Source of the DNA: an uncultured Prevotellaceae bacterium
GTDB lineage: Bacteria > Bacteroidota > Bacteroidia > Bacteroidales > Bacteroidaceae
Reading direction: 5' to 3'
Length of the DNA stretch: 64,000 nt
Assembly: GCA_900318685.1 (NCBI GenBank)
Contig: ONLL01000005.1
Coordinates: 62,001 to 126,000, forward strand
Shown here: positions 7,164 through 14,535 of the stretch, piece by piece
How positions within the stretch are numbered: position 1 is the first letter of the stretch
Layout of the letters: every line of letters begins with the position of its first letter
Notes under the pieces: generated by a model
What the model was told of the DNA's origin: nothing
Database searches by the model: none
Seen by the model: only the letters and a program-made list of their open reading frames with translations
Position numbers and translations under genes: made by a program

Positions 7164-8855
7164 ATGATGAGGTTGATTCGCATCTGGATATTTGTGATGA
7201 CATTAGTCTTCCTCTCAGTAAGTGCTACTTTCGGGCAAGAGTTCAAACTTAAAGTTGACGACAGACTAAAGTCCTTGCGGGGGAAAGAACTGGTGGATGT
7301 CGGCTTGATTTACCTTAACGAGCGCAACATGCCCGATAGTGCCTTGCTTTGTTTTACGCTAGTGGCAAATCGACGGTTTGTTGAACAGAAAGACACTGCG
7401 GAGATGATGGCTTGTGCCGATGCATTGAACTTTATGGGTGTGTTGTATAAGGCCTGGTTCTCCGACTACCAGAAAGCTTGGCAATATTATCACCTGTCTG
7501 AGGAATATGCTAATAAGCATGGCTTGAAAACACAACTGCCTAAGATTCATAATAATATGACAGGGCTTACTCTGCTGAACACATTGTCTGTTCATCAAGA
7601 ATCTGAACTTGTTATTGACAGTATTTTAGATGAGTCAAAAAAGACCTATTGGGAGGCAGCGGACATGCGTCAGGAAGAACTGATGGGAGTAATAGCAGCA
7701 AATCAGGCTTATGTTGGGCTAAAATATGACAAGATTAAACAAATAGGCCCTGTGCTGGGTGACTTTTGCAAGAAGGTTCGTTCGGATACCCCTATTGCTT
7801 TTCTTCAGCATGCACGCTATATGTCTCAAGCCGTCTTGACTTTTCGCGATACCAAATATGTGGATAAGTCTTTGAGCTATCTTGACTCTGCATTGAGTTC
7901 TGGGTATGGACGTAATGTACAGGAAAAGAGCAACGACTCAGTCATCATATATGAGATGAAGTCAACTATGCTTTTTCGTGCAGGTCTCCCAGAACGTGCA
8001 TTTGTTATGGCAGATAGTGTAGTGGAAATAGCTCGTCGTCATGAACATCATATTGGGTTGTCCGATATTTATAAGCAGCTTAACGAGTATTTCAAGGAGA
8101 TTGGCAACATGCCGATGGCCGAAAAGTATGAATTGCTGTTCTTAAGAGAGAAAGATTACCTCGTCAACCAAAGTAAACTACGAGATATTGATAAGGCGAA
8201 AATAATGTTCGAGATAGAGAAGCTGAACCAGGAGGCCAGTGAGCAGGCACAAAGGGAGCGAATGAAGACATACCTGATGTATGGCGTTGGTTTCATTGCT
8301 GTCTTGTTGATGTGCATGTTGGTGTGGATCTTCAGAAAGTATCATCAGACACAGCAAAAGAACCGTCTGCTCTATCAGAACAACATCAATCTGCTGGCTG
8401 CTCATGCTGAAGAGGTAAGACGCTTAGAGGAGACGGTGGCCGACAGCAAAGAAACGCACAAAGCAAAATACGACAAGAACCCGATGGATGAAGATGGCAA
8501 GCAGGAACTGATGCACCGTGTGCTACTTGTGATGGAGAAGTCGGAAGAGGTGTTCAAACCGAATTTCACCATCGACCGCTTGGCTGAACTGGTGGAAGCT
8601 AACCCTACTTACGTGTCGTATGTCATCAACGAGAAGCGCCAATGCAACTTCAATGTGCTGCTCAATGAGTACCGCATAAAGGAAGCCTGTCGTCGCATGA
8701 ACGACCGTGAGCACTATGGACACCTCACCATTGAGGGCATAGCCGCCAGTGTGGGCATCAAGTCACGCACCAATTTCTCTACCAACTTCAAAAAGTTCAC
8801 TGGCCTGACACCATCGGAATACCAGCGCATGGCCGCTAAGAATGCTGAAGATTGA
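7164..8855 (+). CDS. TPR-transmembrane-AraC hybrid transcriptional regulator
   Basis: A 563-residue protein. It has an N-terminal signal-like segment (about 1-25), a helical TPR-like sensor region (about 30-350), one membrane helix (about 370-392, GVGFIAVLLMCMLVWIF), a coiled-coil stretch, and a C-terminal AraC-type DNA-binding domain (about 470-560, IEGIAASVGIKSRTNFSTNFKKFTGLTPSEY). The topology suggests a periplasmic or surface sensor coupled across the membrane to DNA binding. A second protein of the same length and design lies at 19973. It follows coaBC by 27 bases and precedes a large secreted protein that may be its target. The ligand is unknown. ATGATG at the start leaves Met1 or Met2 as options. 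Confidence 0.85.
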   Translation: MMRLIRIWIFVMTLVFLSVSATFGQEFKLKVDDRLKSLRGKELVDVGLIYLNERNMPDSALLCFTLVANRRFVEQKDTAEMMACADALNFMGVLYKAWFSDYQKAWQYYHLSEEYANKHGLKTQLPKIHNNMTGLTLLNTLSVHQESELVIDSILDESKKTYWEAADMRQEELMGVIAANQAYVGLKYDKIKQIGPVLGDFCKKVRSDTPIAFLQHARYMSQAVLTFRDTKYVDKSLSYLDSALSSGYGRNVQEKSNDSVIIYEMKSTMLFRAGLPERAFVMADSVVEIARRHEHHIGLSDIYKQLNEYFKEIGNMPMAEKYELLFLREKDYLVNQSKLRDIDKAKIMFEIEKLNQEASEQAQRERMKTYLMYGVGFIAVLLMCMLVWIFRKYHQTQQKNRLLYQNNINLLAAHAEEVRRLEETVADSKETHKAKYDKNPMDEDGKQELMHRVLLVMEKSEEVFKPNFTIDRLAELVEANPTYVSYVINEKRQCNFNVLLNEYRIKEACRRMNDREHYGHLTIEGIAASVGIKSRTNFSTNFKKFTGLTPSEYQRMAAKNAED

Positions 8856-9100
8856 AAAGCATGTATCTTTTCTCTTTATGCAAATCTGAAGTTCAACTTC
8901 AAAAATACATAACAAAGGACTGACAGGCTAAAACACTAAGTAACGAGATTGCCTGAGTTGCGTGAACTCCACAGAACATACGCCCCCAGTCAGGTTGTGA
9001 TGAGGATGTTCAAACGAAGTGCCTTTTGACATGAAAATACTCAAAAATGTGCGTTTTTGGTTCCAAATGATAATCTAATACACGTTGAAGGGCTTTTTTG
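8856..9100. other. Intergenic stretch with a 15-nt palindrome
   Basis: About 300 bases separate the regulator from the secreted protein gene. A perfect arm pair TGAAGTT-C-AACTTCA lies at 8887-8901. It lacks a following T-run, so it is either a weak terminator or an operator. Nothing else coding is visible. Confidence 0.45.
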
Positions 9101-9131
9101 TTGTTTCTTTTTTTGTTTTCTCCTACCTTTG
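9101..9131 (+). promoter_or_regulatory. Promoter of the secreted protein gene
   Basis: TTG at 9101-9103, a 20-base gap, then TACCTTTG at 9124-9131, a full match to TAnnTTTG, 32 bases before the start codon. Confidence 0.75.
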
Positions 9132-9163
9132 TGCCATCAAAATTCATTATTCACTAAAACTTT

Positions 9164-11167
9164 ATGCTTATGAAACAGTTTAGCTTTTGTAGAATGGCGG
9201 CCCTGCTTCTGTTGATGCTGGTTGGGAGAAATGTCAATGCTTTTGGGCAATTTCAACCCTGGACCCCTGAACCAGTGAATGTAACTTTTAAGCTGGAGTA
9301 TGACCAAAGTAAGTTCATGTGGCCTTTCATGCAGTTAGCTGTATGGAGTGAAAGTGAGATGCATACTCTCATGTACATGGGAATGGATATGGAAGCATCC
9401 TTGGGACCTGGGACCTATGATCTCTATATTCCCTTTATAGCGATGGATAATACATACTATTATGTTATCAAGGAGCAAATAGCTATAGATAAAGACACTA
9501 CCATCGTCCTCAATCCTGAGTCAGCCACCAACAAGGTTTCCGTCAATTGCTATTGTCCAGACGGAAGCCTTATGAAGCTTGATTCGGGCTATTATGATAA
9601 TACAGGTAATTGGGTGACAACTGAAGTTGGTAATGTGGCTCAGGTTTATGGAAAAATTGAGTTGATTTTCAAGGGTCGTGAGCCAATGTTTGCGCTAAAT
9701 TTCGATTTAAGGGATCGTGGCAACATTCCGTTGGATTTCTACGTGACTGATGTTTCTGACAGGATTATGTTTTCCCTATCAATGTTGTCATCTAGTAAGG
9801 AATTAGATAAGTGGTATGTGAATTATTGCTCTACAGATGACGTAAAATCAGGGGTGTTGGAAAACTCTCCAGAAGACTATAAAATAACTCATGAATGCGG
9901 GACGTATACACCTCGTGGACGGGAAGCAGAAATAAATGGTGCTGGAGTAGGACTTTATTCTGTCTACGATGGAGTTTATCGGAATTTCACCGAATGTGTC
10001 CCTATAAATATTAACGAGAGCAAAGAAGGGGAAAACGTAGATGTCTGTATTTATTCGAATGTTCCTACAGAGGACAAATGTGACAACAAGTTAAAACTAT
10101 TTATGGGGGTTCAATATGTTGATGATGGTGTGTTGGTAACAAATCCAATGGGGTTTGTTCAAACTAAGCCTTATTACATTTCAGGAACTCCGTTCTATTA
10201 TGATAATGATGAAAAAGTCTATGTTAATCTAGGACTTATTATTAATGGCATTCCTTCAAAAACTTTTTCAACGGTTAAGATAGATCTAAACAGCGGAATA
10301 AAAGCAACAGGAAGTAAGATGCTACCTTGTCCTCCTGCATTTTGTAACTCACAACAAAAAATGAAAGGGAAATTCGGAGATAACTGTCCAATTAATCCAA
10401 ATGTGGGTCCGGATTTATCGAAAAGCGAAACTAATTTGATAACATATTTGGGGCGCTATGGGGAGTCGATAGATTATCGCATAGATAAACTTGATATCAA
10501 ACAAGACATGAAAGTGGAGGAGGTATATTCTGTGAGTTACGAAAATACCAATATCGAGGTTGATGGATTGCCTGGTAAGAATATCGTTACGGCTGATTGG
10601 GTTGAAACGGAAACTAATCGATACCCTCCTCAGCTGACAATGCTTCAGTTCAGAGACAGTGAAGACAACAAAACCGATAGGTTCTCTTCGCCAGATGAAG
10701 GCATTATGGAGTTTACCACAGCTGTTTTTGAAAGTACGTGGGATACGGAAGTTAGTAGCTGGTTTTATGATGCCAAGCCTGTCAATGTCGTTGTGGAATA
10801 TTCGCCTTACAACGAGAATGTGTGGTCGTCACTCGATGTCGAGGAAGTTCCAGAGCAGAGTGGTTATATCGGTTGGGGTTACTTCTACCATGCCTCGCTT
10901 AAAGACGTAACTGGCGACGCTGAGAAGGGTTGGTTCGATGTGCGCTTCACAATGACTGACGAAGCTGGCAATAAGCAGGTACAGACCGTCAGCCCTGCTT
11001 TCCGCATAGACAATATGGTGGCTACTGGTGTTAAGAGTGTCAACGCAGGGGAAAAGTCTGTTGTTGCCCGCTATGGTTTGGACGGCAAACTGATGGAGGC
11101 TCCTCAGAAAGGCATCAATATCGTAAGGATGCAGAACGGGGAAGTACGCAAGGCTGTGGTGAAGTAA
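9164..11167 (+). CDS. Large secreted protein of unknown function with T9SS-like tail
   Basis: A 667-residue protein not recognised as a known family. A signal peptide covers about residues 1-27 (MAALLLLMLVGRNVNA). The body is rich in beta-strand and aromatic residues with no catalytic motif that I can see. The end (about 625-667, ARYGLDGKLMEAPQKG then INIVRMQNGEVRKAVVK) resembles the short C-terminal motif of many Prevotella secreted proteins, a likely T9SS-type sorting signal. The first 1.4 kb is visibly AT-richer than the neighbours, and the gene lies between coaBC and porD, which are often adjacent elsewhere; both facts suggest acquisition. Own promoter and terminator. Start may be Met1 or Met3 (base 9170). 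Confidence 0.75.
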   Translation: MLMKQFSFCRMAALLLLMLVGRNVNAFGQFQPWTPEPVNVTFKLEYDQSKFMWPFMQLAVWSESEMHTLMYMGMDMEASLGPGTYDLYIPFIAMDNTYYYVIKEQIAIDKDTTIVLNPESATNKVSVNCYCPDGSLMKLDSGYYDNTGNWVTTEVGNVAQVYGKIELIFKGREPMFALNFDLRDRGNIPLDFYVTDVSDRIMFSLSMLSSSKELDKWYVNYCSTDDVKSGVLENSPEDYKITHECGTYTPRGREAEINGAGVGLYSVYDGVYRNFTECVPININESKEGENVDVCIYSNVPTEDKCDNKLKLFMGVQYVDDGVLVTNPMGFVQTKPYYISGTPFYYDNDEKVYVNLGLIINGIPSKTFSTVKIDLNSGIKATGSKMLPCPPAFCNSQQKMKGKFGDNCPINPNVGPDLSKSETNLITYLGRYGESIDYRIDKLDIKQDMKVEEVYSVSYENTNIEVDGLPGKNIVTADWVETETNRYPPQLTMLQFRDSEDNKTDRFSSPDEGIMEFTTAVFESTWDTEVSSWFYDAKPVNVVVEYSPYNENVWSSLDVEEVPEQSGYIGWGYFYHASLKDVTGDAEKGWFDVRFTMTDEAGNKQVQTVSPAFRIDNMVATGVKSVNAGEKSVVARYGLDGKLMEAPQKGINIVRMQNGEVRKAVVK

Positions 11168-11190
11168 TCACTGTCGTCCTGATAAATATG

Positions 11191-11225
11191 AGGATGTGCT
11201 CATTATGGTTGGGTACATCCTTTTT
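11191..11225 (+). terminator. Terminator of the secreted protein gene
   Basis: Arms AGGATGT (11191-11197) and ACATCCT (11215-11221) pair, followed directly by a T-run ending at 11225. Confidence 0.8.
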
Positions 11226-11261
11226 CATATTTGAAAGAAAAGAAAGTTTTTTGCCCAAAAG

Positions 11262-11293
11262 TTTGGGAAAGTCAGAAATAAGTTGTACTTTTG
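11262..11293 (+). promoter_or_regulatory. Promoter of porD
   Basis: TTTG at 11262-11265, a 20-base gap and TACTTTTG at 11286-11293, matching the Bacteroidetes consensus; ATG follows 41 bases later. Confidence 0.8.
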
Positions 11294-11334
11294 CAGAGGG
11301 TTAATAAAAAGCCTTATCAATTAAGCGAATCAAT

Positions 11335-12246
11335 ATGAAGAGACGATTAATAATTCTGACTTTGCTTGTCTGCCAGTTGGTGGTGAACAATGTCGCTGCA
11401 CAGGAGCTGCAGGCAAAGATCAACATCAACAGCGCGCAGGTGCAGGGTGCCGACAAGTCGGTGTTCGAGAATCTGCAGCAGACACTGGAGCAGTTTGTGA
11501 ACGAGCGCCAGTGGACGGCGCTGCAGTTTCAGGAGAATGAACGCATACAATGTACGTTCAACATCACCGTCTCGAAGTATGATGCCTCGGCCAACAAGTT
11601 CACTTGTACGGCACTCATCCAGGCCAATCGTCCAGTCTACAATTCGGCTTACACCACCACATTATATAATAATAGGGACAAGAACTTCGACTTCGAGTTC
11701 GTGCAGTTCGACCAGCTGAACTTCAACGAGGAGACTATCGACAATCAGCTGGTGGCGCTCTTCGCCTATTATGCTTATCTCATCATTGGCCTCGACCTCG
11801 ATAGCTTTGCGCCTATGGGCGGCACGGATATCCTGCAGCGATGCATGAACCTGGTGAACAATGCCCAGAACCTGGGCTTCTCAGGGTGGCAGTCGTTCGA
11901 TGACTCGCGTAATCGCTTTGCCATCATCAATGACTACCTCGATGAGGGTATGAAACCCTTCCGCCAGCTTCAGTACGACTACTATCGTAAGGGGCTCGAC
12001 GAGATGGCCAGTAATGTGGAGCGTGGGCGCACCAACGTCTCCACCTGCCTGGAGGATTGCCTGAAGAAAGCCCACGACGACAAGCCGCTGAGCCAGTTGC
12101 CGCTGATATGGACTGACTACAAGAAAGACGAACTGGCCAGCATCTACAAGGGCAAAGGAACGCCCAAGGAGAAGGAGCAGGTCTATGATATCCTCATGGC
12201 TATCAACGCTTCGCAGAGCAATTCGTGGGACAAAATCAAACAATAA
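11335..12246 (+). CDS. porD: DUF4835 family protein, PorD-like type IX secretion component
   Basis: A 303-residue protein with a signal peptide (about 1-22, ending NNVAAQ). The mature part begins ELQAKININSAQVQGADKSV, followed by FENLQQTLEQFVNERQW, and later has QLVALFAYYAYLIIGLDLDSF, all typical of DUF4835. I recall this family as PorD, a protein linked to T9SS function, usually encoded in the order coaBC-DUF4835-recN. Here coaBC lies 4.2 kb upstream and a sugar transporter replaces recN. Several proteins in the window have T9SS-like tails, which fits a working T9SS. The exact molecular role of the family is not established here. Confidence 0.82.
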   Translation: MKRRLIILTLLVCQLVVNNVAAQELQAKININSAQVQGADKSVFENLQQTLEQFVNERQWTALQFQENERIQCTFNITVSKYDASANKFTCTALIQANRPVYNSAYTTTLYNNRDKNFDFEFVQFDQLNFNEETIDNQLVALFAYYAYLIIGLDLDSFAPMGGTDILQRCMNLVNNAQNLGFSGWQSFDDSRNRFAIINDYLDEGMKPFRQLQYDYYRKGLDEMASNVERGRTNVSTCLEDCLKKAHDDKPLSQLPLIWTDYKKDELASIYKGKGTPKEKEQVYDILMAINASQSNSWDKIKQ

Positions 12247-12247
12247 G

Positions 12248-12312
12248 AAGTTAGGAGTTAGGAGTTACGAGTTAGGAGTTAGGAATTAGGAGTTACGAGT
12301 TTTAAGGAGTTA
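12248..12312 (+). repeat. Tandem 7-nt repeat (GTTAGGA type)
   Basis: About nine degenerate copies of GTTAGGA (variants GTTACGA and ATTAGGA) fill the gap between porD and the MFS transporter gene. Confidence 0.85.
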
Positions 12313-12323
12313 ACGACAATACT

Positions 12324-13502
12324 ATGGCTGACAAATCAAAACTGACTGATAAGCGGTACGTGGTGCCCTTTGTGCTGATCACCACGTTGTTCTTCCTTTG
12401 GGGATTCGCACGCGCCATCCTTGATGTGCTCAACAAGCATTTCCAGGACGAACTTCATATTTCGATTACACAGTCGTCGCTCATTCAGGTGACTACCTAT
12501 CTGGGCTATTTCCTGATGGCCATTCCTGCAGGCATCTTCATCAGTAGCTATGGCTACCGCCGAGGTGTGGTCTTCGGCCTGACGCTCTTTGGCTTGGGAG
12601 CACTCGCCTTCATTCCTGGCAATACCTTCGTGGCATTCCTGGGCGCTTTGTTTGTCATCGGCTGCGGTCTGACATTCCTTGAGACGGCAGCCAATCCCTA
12701 CGTGACGGAGCTTGGCCCCAAGGAGACGGCCAGCAGCCGTCTGAACCTCTCGCAGACCTTCAACGGCATGGGATGCTTCATGGCTACGCTGCTCGTTGGT
12801 GGTTTCCTCTTCCGTGAGGATGGCGGCAATACTGACGTGTCGATACCTTATGCCATCATGGGCGTGCTCGTTCTGCTTATAGCATTGGTATTCACAAAAG
12901 TAGAACTGCCTGAGATTACTCGCGAAGAAGATACCGAGACGAAAGGCGGGCTAAGAGAAGTGCTGAAGAATAAGTGGTTTGTCTTCGGACTCCTTGCCTT
13001 GCTCAGCTACGAAGTGGCTGAGATTAGCATCAACAGCTATTTCGTCAACTTCGTCACTGGCACAGGATGGATGTCGAAGCTTGATGCTTCGCGTGTGGTG
13101 TCGCTGGCACTGGTCATCTTCATGGTTGGCCGTTTCCTGGGCAGCTGGATCATGCGTCGCATCAAGGCTGAGCGTATGCTGCTCTATTGTGCCATCGGAA
13201 CGGTGGTCTGCATGCTGCTTACGATGATGAACCTAGGCACGTTGTCGCTCATCGCCCTCATCGCCAATTACCTTTGCGAGGCCATCATGTTCCCCACCAT
13301 CTTCTCGCTGGCTGTACAGGATCTGGATTCACAGCAGAAGAAGAGTGCCGCCTCGCTGCTGATGATGACCCCTATAGGAGGCTGTGGCTTCCTGCTCATG
13401 GGTTATCTGGCCGACCACACCAATCCCTTCATCCCCTTCATCATCCCGTTGATAGGCTATGCTGTCGTGCTGGCCTATGCTGCCAGGCTGAATAAACGAT
13501 GA
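12324..13502 (+). CDS. FucP-like sugar:H+ symporter (MFS)
   Basis: A 392-residue inner-membrane protein with about 12 hydrophobic helices. The start region (VPFVLITTLFFLWGFA, ILDVLNKHFQ) and LETAANPYVTELGP with SSRLNLSQTFNGMG are characteristic of the FucP / glucose-galactose symporter group of the major facilitator superfamily. These proteins import fucose, glucose, galactose or related sugars with protons. It is a little shorter than E. coli FucP. No sugar-specific catabolic gene is adjacent, so the substrate is open. It is separated from porD by the 7-nt repeat and has no clear promoter of its own, so read-through from porD is possible. Confidence 0.88.
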   Translation: MADKSKLTDKRYVVPFVLITTLFFLWGFARAILDVLNKHFQDELHISITQSSLIQVTTYLGYFLMAIPAGIFISSYGYRRGVVFGLTLFGLGALAFIPGNTFVAFLGALFVIGCGLTFLETAANPYVTELGPKETASSRLNLSQTFNGMGCFMATLLVGGFLFREDGGNTDVSIPYAIMGVLVLLIALVFTKVELPEITREEDTETKGGLREVLKNKWFVFGLLALLSYEVAEISINSYFVNFVTGTGWMSKLDASRVVSLALVIFMVGRFLGSWIMRRIKAERMLLYCAIGTVVCMLLTMMNLGTLSLIALIANYLCEAIMFPTIFSLAVQDLDSQQKKSAASLLMMTPIGGCGFLLMGYLADHTNPFIPFIIPLIGYAVVLAYAARLNKR

Positions 13503-13567
13503 CCATATCGTTTTCAACTCACCAAGGTTAGCCTCTTTTTGTTAGAAGAAAAGCCAACTTCTAGTCA

Positions 13568-13600
13568 TTAGTATGGCAGTTGGGGATTGCTAGTTGGCCT
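13568..13600. repeat. 22-nt-period repeat, short copy
   Basis: TTAGTATGGCA at 13568 is followed 22 bases later by CTAGTTGGC. The same unit and spacing occur three times at 45637-45691. Confidence 0.5.
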
Positions 13601-13609
13601 CCTGCAAAA

Positions 13610-13694
13610 GTAAAACAACTTGTTTTACCTTGTAAAGTCATAGGTTTTGTATACCAAAGTATGCCACTTTCAAAGGTAAAACAACTTGTTTTAC
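13610..13694. repeat. Two identical 19-nt palindromes
   Basis: GTAAAACAACTTGTTTTAC occurs at 13610-13628 and again at 13676-13694. The two are 66 bases apart, between the convergent MFS and HEPN genes. They may be regulatory sites, or hairpins acting as terminators for the two genes. Confidence 0.8.
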
Positions 13695-13714
13695 TTCATC
13701 AAGTTATAGGGTAA

Positions 13715-14101
13715 TTACTGCTTGGATATTACTGCCTCTACCTGATCCACAAACTCCTTTGACAGAGGAACCATCTCTAGTACTTCTGCCTCTGTCACAT
13801 CAGCCACACTGTTATAGTCAGCTTTTTGGCGTAATTGTACCATTCGGGCAAAGAAACGCCCGAACTTCTTGTCGATGATGCCAGTCAAGATGAAATCCTG
13901 TCCTAAATGTGTCAGCGAACCATCATGACTTTTTGCAGAGAGGCCACGAGAAATGAAAAGTCCTTGCAACATGTGATAACATGCATAGTAGAATCTGTTG
14001 GCAGCAATATCCCAACGTTTTTGTTCCACCATGTCGTTGGCATCTTTCAACATTTTGTGTGACTTTTCTTTTTGAAGCTTAATCAACAAGTCTTTATCCA
14101 T
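13715..14101 (-). CDS. HEPN domain protein (partner of MNT nucleotidyltransferase)
   Basis: A 128-residue all-helical protein with the HEPN core AANRFYYACYHMLQGLF, including an R-x6-H pair (RFYYACYH) related to the RNase motif of HEPN toxins. It starts two bases after the stop of the nucleotidyltransferase gene. HEPN/MNT pairs commonly act as toxin-antitoxin modules: the HEPN protein is the toxic RNase and the MNT enzyme modifies it with nucleotides. Whether this pair is active cannot be told. It sits between a sugar transporter and a SulP gene, next to two palindromes, as an accessory island would. Confidence 0.85.
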   Translation of the reverse strand: MDKDLLIKLQKEKSHKMLKDANDMVEQKRWDIAANRFYYACYHMLQGLFISRGLSAKSHDGSLTHLGQDFILTGIIDKKFGRFFARMVQLRQKADYNSVADVTEAEVLEMVPLSKEFVDQVEAVISKQ

Positions 14102-14103
14102 AA

Positions 14104-14430
14104 TTAATCTATCAAGTTGATGCCGTCACGGAGCACATTATCGTAGAACGGTGTGATACTATTAGCTGCCCATTCCTCTTGGGCATACATGATTGGGTTA
14201 ATCTGCTCGTTCAGCATCCACCCCAGTTCTACGAATGGATAGCTGACATCATCGTAGTCCTTCTGCTCAAGATGACTCTTTGGCAGTACGATTAATATGT
14301 CCCAGTCAGACCCTTTCTTGGCTTCTCCTCTCGCTCTGGAGCCAAAAAGGACTACCTGACTGCCCTTTGGGGCAGTCTCTCGGGCCACAGCCTTGATCTG
14401 GTTCAGTATCTTTCTGTTCTTATTCGTCAT
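14104..14430 (-). CDS. MNT-type minimal nucleotidyltransferase
   Basis: A 108-residue protein starting MTNKNRKILNQIKAVARE. A longer in-frame start would add 15 residues, but it would overlap the promoter at 14445-14476, so the shorter start is preferred. The motif GSRARGEAKKGSDWDILIVL is the nucleotidyltransferase signature GSRARG-x6-SDxD, with both metal-binding Asp residues present. It forms a two-gene unit with the HEPN gene. The probable role is an antitoxin that adds nucleotides to its HEPN partner. Confidence 0.87.
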   Translation of the reverse strand: MTNKNRKILNQIKAVARETAPKGSQVVLFGSRARGEAKKGSDWDILIVLPKSHLEQKDYDDVSYPFVELGWMLNEQINPIMYAQEEWAANSITPFYDNVLRDGINLID

Positions 14431-14444
14431 AATGAATTCGTTTG

Positions 14445-14476
14445 CAAATTTACGAAGAGTTTTCGAGAAAACCAAA
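14445..14476 (-). promoter_or_regulatory. Promoter of the MNT-HEPN pair
   Basis: On the minus strand TTTG (14476-14473), a 20-base gap and TAAATTTG (14452-14445). The predicted transcript starts only a few bases before the Met at 14430. Confidence 0.75.
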
Positions 14477-14535
14477 TTATACGACGAAAAAAGTATATTG
14501 AAACTTTGATGTGGCTGTTAACCGAGTGGTGACTG

